Below are positions 34,186 through 46,184 of a DNA stretch of 64,000 nucleotides, piece by piece. A program made the translations under genes and the position numbers. This stretch comes from Manihot esculenta (taxonomy: Eukaryota; Streptophyta; Magnoliopsida; Malpighiales; Euphorbiaceae). Location of the stretch: NCBI RefSeq assembly GCF_001659605.2, contig NC_035172.2, positions 29,315,342-29,379,341 on the forward strand. Reading direction: 5' to 3'. The notes under the pieces were generated by a model. That model worked only from the letters and a program-made list of their open reading frames with translations. It was not told where the DNA came from and made no database searches. Position 1 is the first letter of the stretch; the number at the start of each line of letters is the position of its first letter.

Positions 34186-37100
34186 CTAAGAATATCCAGG
34201 AGGTGCATTATCCTCAACCATGGCGCTTTCCTTTATTTCATGTATCATCTTCAATACTTGCCACATTGCCGGTCTTTGTTCTGGAGATGTCAAGCTACAA
34301 ACACTAGCAACTTCTGTAAGCATTCCTAGTTGATCGTCTTCCGCACCATCATATTCCCTCACTTTTCTGACCCAATCCAACATGTCAGTGGGTGCAAGGA
34401 ATGGATGGTGTGATGGATGTTTACCAGTTAAAAGCTCTAGCAATAGGACACCAAATGCATACACATCAGATATGGCAGTGGCTTGACGGCTAGAATTGCG
34501 GGTCTCAGGTGCTTTACATGCTGTAGAATCAGGATCTTCAGTAGATGTGTCTGCAAGGGCAGCAAGGCAATAGTCTGTGATGCAGGCCTCAAAATCAGCT
34601 CCAAGGAGAACGTTGGAAGATTTCAGGTTGCCATGAATTAACTTTGATTCTTGATGGATATAGGCAAGACCCTGGGCTACATCTTCTGCAATCTTTAAGC
34701 ATGATGTCCAGTGAAGAGGCTTTGCTCTTGTTGATCTTGAACCTGTCCGCATTTTTGTTAGTTATGAGCAACATAATGTAAGCACTGCCTATGGCAGTTG
34801 CATATGCATCAGATTCAGGTTCAAAGAGGAATCTTGAAAACATATTCTACAACAGAGCCAGAATATAATCCTGCTTCTTGTCAAACTTTTAACATAGAAA
34901 CAAATGCCAGCAGTATTCGCAACTAGGTAAACATTCTCAAGATAACTTTCAAAATGGCAGAAGATTGGATAGGCAACCTAAAGTAAACATCAAAAGGCAA
35001 CCACAGAGATGTAAATCTTTAATTTATCAGGATGACTCCAATACATTGGTCAATAATTGAATGAATTATAGAAATCATCCCTAGCATAGCAATATTACTG
35101 CCAACAACGACCCAATAGTTATATTGTTGGGATAATTACAAAAAATTACCCTGTGATTTAATGTATTTTTAAGTAGAATCCTGTACTTTAATTCATAACA
35201 AAAAGGATGTGCACTTTCACGCTGTTAGCAAAATGAAATTTTTTTCTTTAAACACCACTAAATATTACTGATAATTTACAATTTACTCCCTAATATTTAG
35301 TAAAAGCTACATTTTAGTCTCTGCACTTTTAAATTTAGTCTTTTAAGATTTTGGATTAGTAAAATAATTTCTTAATTTAAACTTTATATTTTTAATTAAA
35401 ATTTAATTCCTATATTTTCATAAATTAGTCTCTAAATATTGTAATTAATAATAAATCATTATATTTACAAATTAATTTCTCTGTTTATTAAATTTTAATA
35501 TCTTATATATGAAAAATAACAAAAAAAATTAAATAAAAAATTTGATATCCCTTTTTCGTCCTAAATAAAATCATTGAGAAAGGAAAATTAGACGAAAAAT
35601 AATTCTTTGGCCATGAATTTAGATACATATTATACTAAGATTTTTTATTTAATTTTTATTTTATTAATTTATTTCTAAATTTAAGATATTAAATTTAATA
35701 AACATGTGAGATTAATTTGTAAACAAACATAAGCACTTATTTGTAAATAATTATAATATTTAGAGATCAATTTGTAAGAATATAGGGATGAGTTATAACT
35801 AAAGGGAATATTTTATTATAAAACAACACTTTATAACTAAATTTATAAATATATGAACTAAATTATATATTTTATAAAACTTTAAGGATTAAAATGTAAT
35901 TTACCCTATTTAAAAAATTTTTTAATTAAATTTTTAAATGACACATTAGAATTTATTACCGGTGTTAGAGAGAAACCCTTACATAGTGTTTGGTTCACTT
36001 CTATGATTAGAATTATGTGAAATTCAATTAAATTCTAGATAAAATTCATTTGAAATGAATTTCACTATTTGGTTTGGTTTCATATAAAATACAGAATTCA
36101 ATTGAATTCCATATAATTTCTGTTTGGTTTAATTTCAGAATTGAAATTTATTTGTTCTCAATTCCTAAATTACCTTAAAGGGATAATATATATATATATA
36201 TTATTGGAAAAATCTTATTTACAATAAATGTATAATAATTAACCACCAGCACTACTGCTTCTACTACTACTCCTAATAATAATAAATAATGTAAACCCTC
36301 TAACAATATATTGATAAAATCAAAATAAATAATATGAGAGTCGTATTTGTGTGTACTCTAGTGTTCCATTCAACCAATTCAAGAAAGTGAAAGTTAAAGA
36401 TAGATGGCCGAAGCATCTATTACTTTTATTTAATATTTATAAATAATATAAAATTTTAAAAAAGTATAATTATTTATTAAAATAATTTTTAATCATTTAT
36501 TTTGTAATCATTAATATTTTTAATGATTTATTAATTTTCAGTTATTTATTTAATTAACTAGTAAAATAAATGATAATTGAGACGTTTTGTTAGAAGCATT
36601 TTAGTCTACAAAACATTGTTATGTAAGTTTCGAGGAATTCATTTCAAATTCCATCAAAATATGAAGGAATTAATTTTAGTTATAACCAATTCCATAGAAT
36701 TCAATTCTAGGAATTGAATTCTAATTTTTCTTTAAACCAAACACACAAAATATGGAATTCAATTGAATTCCACAAATTTTAGGAATTGGAATTGAACGAA
36801 ATATAGTGTTACTTTGCTAATGGAATGAAATCACATAACTCTTTTTACCACAAATTAAATTACAGGACCTTACTTGAAAAATAAGGTCAAATCATAAAGT
36901 AGTATTTTTTGTAATTATCCCTATATTGTTTGAGAAAACTTTATGAAGCCAAAGTTCATAAATCCAGCATATGCAACATTAGAAGAGTAAATCAAACCAT
37001 GCAACTCAAATAGCATTCAAATTAATCTTTAGTGTTTGTCAAGGTGCATTTACTCAGATCAACTTCAATAGACAAATTATGAAACCACATATACCACAAC

Positions 37101-39793
37101 AGAGAGGTAAAGAAACACCAAGATTTTGCATGTCATGCACATATGGATGACAATTAACTAGTTAATCCAAAAGTAGTGGAGCTAGTATTTTAATATTGTC
37201 TTCAAAGTGCCAACAATCAGAATGTCGATATTTTGATAACTTGATACCATATAGATATCAAGTTTTCAGGTTATAGTAAGTATATCTTGAAGTTAATTCA
37301 CCAGTTGGAGGTTTGAATAGCAGATCATGAGAGTAGCTGATAGGACTGCGTGGCTAGTCCAAGGATCTAAATAATTTGTCCCCCATTCCCCACAACTAGC
37401 ATTGAGGTCCCTGGCAAACTTATCACGCTTATGTCATTTTAACCATTAAACTAAAAGCAGTCTTCATTATCCAATGAGTAATTAGCCTCATCCTGAAATT
37501 ACAAACCTATTTTTTATCTTTTAAAAAAGAAAAAATCAACCACTGTTTGAAGGAAATTCAGATTCAGATTACAAATCTGGATCTACAGGCTTTTTGTTTG
37601 GGATAAAGCCAACCAATGCAAGGAAGTCTTAATTTACATTAAAAAATAATGCAGCAAGTAAATGTAAAAACGACTCTGGAACAAAGAAGAAAAAAAGTGT
37701 AGCGGCCCCTATCTTTCAAATTCAAGATTTATCCATAGCATGCTTCAGAATTCTCTTAAACAAGACCTATAATACTACGACAAACAATGTTAATTTCACC
37801 AGTCACAGTCAACACCTTGATTATTGTCCTTGATTTTTTTTTCCTTTTTCCTAATAGCGGTTCATCTTGAAAATAACACCGTGATTGTCGGCAGTTAACA
37901 GAATGTGTTAAAAGTCCAAACTCAGTCTAAAACAGTGTTACAGGATTCCACAATTATTACGATTATGAAAAAGGGCACCAGATATCCACACAAAACACAC
38001 CTACACACCAGCCAAAAAAACAACAATCAGAGATGTGGCATGCCAAGTGGGTCATACTGGGTAATTCTCTAGGTCCATAATGTGTGGTCATGTATCGAGT
38101 ACAATAAAGGATACAGTTTCAAACTCCGATCAACCAACTTTATTTGAACTGGTAAGCATATTCCTTCAAATGTATTGCACCCAATGTAAATATTGAGCCA
38201 TTCGTATATATAATAAAACCACTTGAAAGTAGCAATTCTAACTGCATATTTTAATTGTTCACCATAGAGTGGATAATTTTGCAATAACTTAAGCAGAGAA
38301 AACACACCAAAAAAAGAAAGAAAGAAAGAAAGAAACACAGCGAAAGGAATTCTAGAAATCCAAAATATACCGTGAATGAGATTGAAGAGGCTGCCATTGG
38401 GTTGATAATCATATATAACAAGCCTCTCTCCCTTGGCCTGGAAGTATGCCATGATTGGCACCAATTTTGGATGGCGAAGACCACTCAAAGCTTCCATAAG
38501 CCCTTCGAAGGCATCGCTACTCGTACTGGCACTCTTACTGGCATCAAGCCTCTTCACCGTCACTATCAGCTGATTATCTAGCACAGCCTTATAGGTAGTC
38601 CCCATAGTTCCTCTCCCCAGCAACTCCGCTGATGCTCTCATTAGCTGCTCCAATGTGTACATCTGTCTCTTCTCACCACAAAACACCAAACCACCACTCT
38701 TCTCCAATCTTCTCACTTTCTGTACTTCGATTTCTTGCGTTTTCGAAGTTACTGTAACTTCACCAGATTCTCTTGTAGCTTTGGCGTCTTCTATCGAGTT
38801 CGTATGAATCGAATTCGCAGTTGCAGATGTTGCTGCCGCCGGCTGTTTTTCCTTCACATTTACTTGTTTGTTCTGTTTCTTGACCAAAGAAAAAAAGATG
38901 CACAGAAGAGACACGATCAATACCGAGACACCAGCCGCGAAACCAAGAATAGCAGTAGTTCTCCTGTGCTTATGTGAAGACGACGGAGACAAAACTGCTA
39001 AACCAGCTCCGCCTTCCGCCTGTGCGCTCTGGCCTAGCGGTGCTGCTGGCGAGGTGGCACTGGAAGATAATGGCGGATCAAAAAATGGAGACCGCACCCT
39101 AGTACATGCCTTGTTGATAATCTCACCACAGAGATCCGGGTTTAGAGAAAACGATGACGTATCAAACTTGGAAAGGGTAGGCGTGACAGGAATTGGCCCC
39201 GTGAGATTATTCCCGGATACATTGAAAGAAACGAGAAAAGACTGGTTAAAAGGCGGCAGCGAACCGTAAAATCGGTTCCATTCTAGACGAAGCAAGCTAA
39301 GCCGGTCGAGAGCAGACAACTGAACCGGAATGTTGCCGGTGAAATTATTATAAGAAAGATCAAGAACAGTGAGCCTATGAAGCAACAAAATAGACGGCGG
39401 GAAAGATCCAGAGAAGGAGTTGTGGCTCAAAAAGAGAGATTTCAAGTTAACGAGAGGAGAGAGGTCGGGAACAGGACCGGAGAGAGAGTTATTCTGCAGG
39501 CTAAGGACTCGGAGCTGGTCGAGGCGGGAGAGAGTGTACGGCGCGAATGTGCCACGAAGAGAGAAACCTTGGAGGACGAAGCGGACGACGCGGCCTTGGG
39601 CGCACTTGACGCCTTGCCATTGGCAGTAGTCGAAGCGCTCATTGATGAGATAGAGAAGCTTGTTGTCCAAGTCGGCCTTGGACTTGAAAGAAAGAAGAGA
39701 AACGGCATCGGATGGGAGGAGGTAGCTTGTGGTCTGAGAAAACGACGGAGGAGCCGCACCGGCGAAGATGAGGAAGAGAAGGAACAGAAGCAT
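34186..39793 (-). CDS. Probable inactive LRR receptor-like kinase (LRR-III, At5g67200-like)
   Basis: Two coding exons: 39793-38371 and 34742-34186, joined inside a Gly codon (exon 1 ends CACG, donor GTATAT; exon 2 starts after ACAG). This gives 659 residues. Signal peptide 1-20; LRRNT-type start with YCQWQGVKC; about five LRRs ([19 protein letters not shown] to [13 protein letters not shown]); a Cys pair after the repeats; transmembrane segment about 280-301 ([20 protein letters not shown]); Ser/Thr-rich linker; kinase domain with GRGTMG and the VTVKRLD lysine. The catalytic loop reads HGNLKSSN instead of HRDxxxxN and DFG is TDYC, so phosphotransfer is unlikely; this is normal for the LRR-III group. 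It resembles Arabidopsis At5g67200 closely over its whole length. Likely role: plasma-membrane signalling as a pseudokinase partner; the ligand cannot be read from sequence. Confidence 0.93.
35129..36921. mobile_element. MULE-like non-autonomous transposon in the kinase intron
   Basis: The ends are inverted repeats starting GGGATAATTACAAAAAAT (35129 and, reversed, 36921), with imperfect similarity for about 80 bp. They are flanked by a perfect 9-bp target duplication TATATTGTT (35120-35128 and 36922-36930). The 9-bp duplication and long terminal repeats point to the Mutator superfamily. No transposase ORF. Total 1793 bp, including the nested element at 35981-36811. Confidence 0.85.
35981..36811. 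mobile_element. Smaller inverted-repeat element nested in the MULE
   Basis: The left end ACATAGTGTTTGG and the right end (reversed) AACACTATATTTCG lead into matching arms containing GAATTCAATTGAATTC. It splits the right arm of the MULE just before TTTGCTAATGG. Target duplication not clear, so family is uncertain. Confidence 0.45.
38314..38335. repeat. (AAAG)n microsatellite near the kinase splice donor
   Basis: About five AAAG units, 35-57 bp into the intron. On the gene's strand it is a CTTT tract. Confidence 0.8.
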
Positions 39794-39888
39794 TGCAATG
39801 GAGTGAGGAGGGAAACGGAGAAAGTGGCGGTGGTGTTATGGAGTGCGGAGCAGCTGGCTTTGTAGTTTTTAGTGGGAACTGAGTAGGT

Positions 39889-39894
39889 CACGTG
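39889..39894. promoter_or_regulatory. G-box CACGTG upstream of the kinase gene
   Basis: CACGTG lies 96-101 bp upstream of the kinase start codon. G-boxes bind bHLH/bZIP factors in plants; function here is inferred only from position. Confidence 0.4.
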
Positions 39895-39997
39895 CGGTAC
39901 GAGTGGGGCAGTGAATGACTTTCGGCTTCCCCAAGCTATGCTCTGTTGCAAATGGCAGGCTGCGAGAAATTGCTTGAATGCATGCATTCGTGTGTAC

Positions 39998-41682
39998 TCA
40001 CATCCAATGGATAGAAAATTAACAGCTCATTTGATTCGCACAAAGAAATTTATCGGTGTTAAAATTGAAATCTGGATCGAAAATAGAATGGTAAATTTTT
40101 ATTTACCTTAAGCTCATTATAATAAAAATAAAAATAAAAATAAAAATTTAATATTTTTGGTCACCTGATCAAGACACGTGTGTCAAAGTCTATTAATTAC
40201 AAGTTAGAAGACTTATCAATATCGATTAGACTCTCAATATACATGATGGACGGAGATATCAAACTTAATATTAACCCCTCAAACTTTGATATTCACATCA
40301 AATAAACTCGATATACACAGAGATATCAGACTTGTACTAATACCTCAAATTTTGAGATTCACATCAAAATAAAATTTTAAATACATATATTATGACTATC
40401 ATGATATAATGTATATATTAGAAATGATATGATCTAAGCTAATTGAATATTAATAAATTAACTCTCTTTATTAATAACAAAATTTTCATATATAATGAAA
40501 AAAAAAATTATTTTATTGATCTTTTAAAAAAAATAAACTCTAAAATCTTAATCTCTCAAAACATATTATCCAACTCTATTATTATTTTCATTAAACACCC
40601 CAAATATTATTTTTAAAATCCTAAAAAATTACTCTTCACGTATCTGCCTCCTAATTACTCTAAACCTCACCTTCATCATATTTTAAATAATATTTTAATA
40701 TAAAAATAAAATATCATTATCTAAATATAATAAAATAAAAAAGTGTTAAAATTAAATTTACCATTTTTATATTTTTAAATGACGTAAATTATAATTTAAT
40801 TTTTATAATTTAGTAAAATATAAAAAATTGTTTATATATTTTAAATAATCAGAAGATTTAGAGACAATTTATATCGATATATAGGTTTATTTATGAATAA
40901 ATGTTATATTTAAATATCAATTTATAAAATATAAAAGTTCATTTATGAGTAAGTATAATATTATATTATAGTTTATAAAAAAAAATTAGACATATTAAAT
41001 AATTGTAATATTTAATAATCAATTTATAATAATATAAGACTTTATTACTCAATGAGTATCATAATTAAAAATATAGCTACTATTTGTAAATAATTAGGTT
41101 TTATGGATCAATGAGTAATAATATTAGAATAAATTGTGAAAAATAAAAAAAAAATTAAAGGATGAAACTATGGATTTCACTGAAACTTAAGAATTTAGTT
41201 GTTTAAAATTGATAACATTGTAAAAAGCATTTTATGATCGTAAATGAATGGATTAATTTATAGATTTATTCAAATGGTAAAAATTTAATAAACGGAACAA
41301 AACTGTAGATTTCACGAAATTATATTTATTAAATTTCAGTTTATCCTTTTTATGGTGAATAAAAACTTTAACCATAAATTATATATATATATATATTAGT
41401 AAAAGAAATCATTAATATAATATGTAAAAATAGAAGGTAAATTATTTGAGAAGGCCAATGGTGATTTCCCTTTATAAACACCAATCAAGAAAAATCATGC
41501 TACTTTCATGTCATAATAACAACTATTATTTTAGAAAATTTTTTTATATTAACTCTCATTATGATAATTTCAAGATATATTAATTTAATTTTTTATATAT
41601 ATTCTTATGGTTTTTAACTCATTTAATGATAATATACGAAAGAAAATATGATGATCTAAAGAGTATTTTAGATAAATTATTA
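39998..41682. other. AT-rich intergenic region
   Basis: No supported gene. Short simple repeats: (AAAAT)n at about 40120-40148 and (AT)n at about 41380-41397. Confidence 0.6.
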
Positions 41683-42212
41683 TGCTACACGAGAGTCACC
41701 TAAAATAGATCATGAGCTATCATCACAGAATAAATTTACGTAGCAAGAATCTAATAAGTGAGTAATACGGTTTCACTCGAGAAAAGAAAGATTCGGACAC
41801 CTTAATATCCGGTTCATCATCAAGACTCGCTCTCTCTTAAATAGGTCGAGTCTCGGTACAAAATTACCGTTATCAGGTATAGTCTCACGTATCCCCATTA
41901 CGCCTGTAATCGCGAGATCACTAATCTATCAGTTGATGATATCCCTTATCAAGCAGCCGACTACATCATTACCGAATTATCAGGAAAAGCCATATTTACC
42001 TCCACTTTCTTATAATACAAAAAGAAAAGGATCACAGAGACAAAAATATACAATTCTCTCACACAACTATTCTCAAGTTCTAAGCAATTCGCCTTATTTT
42101 TTGGTATACTAACTTAAGTATTGGAGTGATTGCCATGAGCACCCACCACCTCATGTTCTCTTTCTTGTAGGTCTAGCCAATCATAGCACAGCTCTGCTTT
42201 CTAGCCGCATCA
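41683..42212 (+). repeat. TAT1 5' LTR
   Basis: It begins TGCTACACGAGAG and is about 530 bp. Same family as 31849-32338 and, reversed, 52213-52750. TATA-like CTTATAATACAAAAAG at about 42010. It ends at GCCGCATCA just before a TGG primer-site-like sequence. Confidence 0.75.
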
Positions 42213-42214
42213 TT

Positions 42215-42230
42215 TGGTTCTGTTGCTAGG
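42215..42230 (+). other. Putative primer-binding site, TAT1
   Basis: TGGTTCTGTTGCTAGG. The reversed copy near 52212 reads TGGTTCCATTGTCGGG. Both resemble a decayed complement of the tRNA-Asp 3' end (TGGCGCCGTTGCCGGGG), a primer known in TAT-lineage elements. Several mismatches, so tentative. Confidence 0.45.
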
Positions 42231-42316
42231 AATATTCATTGGATCCTTTTTGTTCATTTGGATTAAAGTCAGTCTCTTGTTTTTGAAAAATAAATCTCTC
42301 TTCTCTATCTTTTGAA

Positions 42317-42843
42317 ATGGTCGATGTCATACATATCATTGCAGGAGAACCTAATAAGGGCAAAGAGAAAAATAAGCGCGTAGCAGAAGTTGTCCTGTTA
42401 ATTGAACAGGAGCCATGGGCCAAGCAGGAGGTAAAGTTCGGTCCTGCAGACAAAGTGATTGGATTCTTTCAAAATGACCTGCTGGTCGTCAAGATCCTCC
42501 TAAATAGGTACGAAGTAAGGAGAGTATTGGTGATTACAGATAGTTCTATTAACCTTCTCATCTTAAATGTTTTAAAAAGTTAGACTTAGATAAAAATAGT
42601 ATTGTCAAAGTTTTCTATTCGTTAGTAGGATTAGGAGATAAGGTTGTGGCAGCACTGGACACCATCAACCTCTCCCTAGTGCTGGGTGACCAAAAATATA
42701 GGGGAGAATTATATGCAGAGTTTGCGGTGGTAGATATCCCATTTACGTATAATTTGATACTCGACCGTCCAGCTCTAAACTACCACGGTATTGTTATTAA
42801 TATGGATGTTATGTGTCTTAACTTACCAGCTCCAGGGGGATAG
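42317..42843 (+). pseudogene. TAT1 gag start fused to protease
   Basis: The gag start codon (42317) is followed almost at once by VIHIIAGEP, text normally found between gag and protease, so nearly all of gag is deleted. The protease region reads RRVLVITDSSINLLI, where the usual active-site DTGSS is degraded, then a frame break at about 42583, then VPFTYNLILDRPALN-like text (FAVVDIPFTYNLILDRPALNYHGIV). Non-functional. Confidence 0.75.
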
Positions 42844-42845
42844 CC

Positions 42846-44460
42846 GTGGTTCGAGACAACCCGGGGTTGGCCAAAGAATGTTATGGACACCTTGAAAAAA
42901 TTCTCAGAAAAGTAACAATATCCATCGATCTACTAAAAAAGTTGGAATCTCACATAAAGTTAGAGCCAGTAGGCTTGGTAGAAGAGGTCCAGCTAGGTAA
43001 GAAACAAAAGCTACAGTTTGGTACTACATTAACCGGTAAAATAAAGACTCATTTAATAGAGTTGTTAAAGTACTGAGTAACCACTTTCACTTGGTCTCCA
43101 AAAGATGTAATAGGGGTAGACCCGACTCTCATCACTCATAAGTTGTCTGTTGACAAAGCCATCAAATCGGTCCAATAAAAGAAAAAAAGATTTGCACCGG
43201 AGAGGCAACAAGTGATCAAAGAAAAGGTTGACAAGCTATTAAGTGTAGAATTAATAAAGGAAGTCCAGTATCCCACATGACTTGCCAATATGGTCCTGGT
43301 GAAAAAGGCTAACGGTTAATGGAAATTGTGCATTGATTTTACTAACCTGAATAAAGCATATCCAAAAGATCATTACCTATTACTATCTATCGACAGGTTA
43401 GTAAACTCGACATCGAGTCACACAGTGGTTTTCTTTCTTGATGCCGTTTCAGGTTACCACCAAATCATGATGGACGCCGAGGACACAGAGAAGACTACGT
43501 TCATAACAAATGAAAGAGTTTTCTGCTACAAGGTGATGTCCTTTGGGTTAAAAAATACAGGGGCGACTTACCAAAGGCTGGTGTTAGGCATTTTTAAATA
43601 CATAATGGGATCAATAGTCGAAGTATACGTAGATGACATAGTGGTAAAGAGCCGATCCTTGGAAGACCATCCAGAAGATATCCAGAAAGTCTTTGACATA
43701 CTGGACAAGGTGGGCATGAAACTAAACCTTAAAAGGTGCACCTTCGAGGTAAAAGCTGAGAAGTTTCTAGGGTATATAATCTTAGAAAGAGGCATAGAAG
43801 CAAACTCTGAGAAGATTAGTGCCATCCAAAACATGGAAGCTCACAAAACTATTGATGAAGTACAGAGGTTGAATGGGCGAGTCACAACCTTAGGTCAGTT
43901 CATATCGTGCTCGGCCAGAAGATGTCTCCCATTCTTCAAGGCCTTAAAAGGCAAAGGTAAGATCGTGTGAGGTGAAGAATGTGTAGAGGCATTTGAAAGT
44001 CTGAAAACCTTTCTATCATCTCCTCCACTGCTAAGCTCGCCTGTCGAAGGTGAGATTTTATTTCTATACTTGTCTGTGATGCAAAAAACAGTTTGCTCGG
44101 TATTCGTTTATGAGAACGATGGGGAACAAAGCCCAATATATTATGCCGGCCAAGTCTTGAAGGGGGCAGAGCTGAACTATCCTCCTCTCGAAAAGTTGGC
44201 ATTTGCAGTCTTAATGTCAGCCACAAGACTATGTCCGTACTTTGAGTCACACATTATAGAAGTCAAACAAATTATCCTCTGCGAAAGGTTCTACATAGGC
44301 TGGAGCTATCAGGGCGGCTATACACCTAGGTGGTAAAATTTTTAGCCTTCGATATTAGGTACGTTCCAAGATAGGCCATAAAAACCCAGTTAGTTGCCGA
44401 TTTTATCGCAGAAATGACTCTGCTATTAGAGCCTTAGAAACCCCCTAAATTAACCATGGA
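42846..44460 (+). pseudogene. TAT1 reverse transcriptase and RNase H
   Basis: RT text is clear at 43320-43970: CIDFTNLNKAYPKDHY, FLDAVSGYHQIMM, the catalytic YVDDIVVKS (about 43626) and LKRCTFEVKAEKFLGYI. This is the TAT/Athila-type RT, distinct from the Tekay copies. RNase H-like text follows (VFVYENDGEQSPIYYAGQVLKGAELNYPPLEKLAFAVL, 44098-44220). Stops, for example at 43074 and 43968, break the frame. Confidence 0.8.
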
Positions 44461-46184
44461 GGAGTGAAAGGTTTGGGCAGATAGAGCTTGTGGGGCCAGG
44501 GATTCTGGAATCGGAATACTGTTATAGTTTCAAACTAGTATAAAGCTTCAATATGCAGCAAAACTCGCCTTTAACGCTACTAAAAATGTAGCCGAGTACG
44601 AGACTATAATAATGGCCCTAAGAATTATCAATGAACTATACAAAAATCTACTAATTTTAGTGACTCACATTTAATTATTAATTAGTGTCAGGGATAATTT
44701 AAAGTTCAAGAATCGAACCTTGTCAAATACGAGGAAAAGGTTTGGTCTTTAATGGAGAGGATCAAAGATGGGTAAGGTAACCGTGAGCTTTGCCAAGTGG
44801 CCAGAGGTGACAACGAAGAGGCGGATTTACTAGCCAAAATGGCGGCGGCGGGTGAACAGCACCTGACTCAAATGTTTCAGTTTAAGAAATTGCACAATCT
44901 AGCAACAGACGTGGAGGAATCTTTTCTCATAGAGGAGGGAGAATTGTGCCCGTATACAAGTTCTTGAAGCAAGATGATCTGCCAGCCGATGAATTATCGG
45001 CCAAATAGGCAATAAGAAAATCCTCTAAATATACACTAATTGATGGCTGGTTATATAGGAGGTCCTCAACTCAGTGATGGCTGCATTGTGTTATAGAGGA
45101 GGAAGGCCAGGAAATCCTAAAGGACATTCATGAGGGTGATCGCGGGAGCTATGAAGGAGCTCAAATGATCGCCCAGAAAGTATTCAGACAAGGGTATTAT
45201 TGGCTAATGATAATGTAAGATGCAATGCAGCTTATCCAGAAGTGTCAAAGATGTTAAGTACACGTGAACATCCTAAGGACCCCGGGAGAGATGCAAGCAA
45301 CAATTGGAAGCCCTTGGCCTTTCTTTCAGTGGGGAATAAACATCCTTCACCCGTTCTCCAAGGCAATCGGGTTGAGTAAGTTCATAATCGTGGTAGTGGA
45401 TCATTTCAGCAAGTGGGCAGAGGTTGAGGCAGTACAGTCCATCACTATTCAATAAGTGATCTCCTTTGTCAGTAAAAACATCTTAACCTGATTTAGAATC
45501 CCAAAGGTAGTGATCACCGATAACGGAACACAGTTTGTGAGTTTCGAGTTCAAAGATTTCTATAGGAAGTGGGAGATTGACTTAAGGTTCAGTTCGGCCT
45601 ATCACCCGCAGACCAATGAAATGACTAAAGTTACAAACATGACTATCTTACAAGGGCTAAAGAAAATACTCGACAAGGCCAAGGGCAACTGGCCCAAGAA
45701 GTTGCCTCACATACTCTGGGCATACAGGATAATCCCGAAGACAACCACAGAAGAAACACCATTTTCTCTTGTATACGGAATCGAGGCAGTCATCCCCGTA
45801 GAAATCCAAGTAAGCAGGTTCAGGACACAACATCCTTAGATTTTAGGAAATCCTGAAGAAATGCAATTCAATTTGAATCAAACTAAATTTCTACAAGAAA
45901 AGGCCACATGTTCAATAGTAAAGTTAGGTTGCGAGCTTTCAATATGGACAACCTAGTCCTTAAAAGAAAAAATGTAACAAGCGGTAGTGCCGGGTCTGGT
46001 AGCTTAGGTGAGAATTAGAAAAGACCGTTTAGGATTTCGAAAGTCATTCGCCTAGGTCCTATAAGCTGGCCAAGCTAGATGGTCGAATCATTTCCTATTC
46101 CTGGAATATCTATAATCTGAGAAAATTTTATCAATAATAAGTCAACGAGGTATTTTTTCATATGTTGCGCTCTTCAATGATAAG
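44461..46184 (+). pseudogene. TAT1 second RNase H remnant, integrase and pol end
   Basis: 44461-44900 carries traces of the extra archaeal-type RNase H of TAT elements (ADLLAKMAAAGEQ near its end). Integrase text at 45100-45839: MQLIQKCQRC zinc region, GINILHPFSKAIG (catalytic Asp replaced by Asn), ITDNGTQF, and HPQTNEMTKVTN (catalytic Glu position reads Lys). Frame stops at about 45453, 45489 and 45837. Pol end at about 46140, then solo LTR F. Dead copy. Confidence 0.75.

Noticed and set aside
39377..39865. 162-aa ORF opposite the kinase exon
   Set aside because: It is a shadow of the LRR exon; the minus-strand reading gives a full signal peptide and LRR protein.
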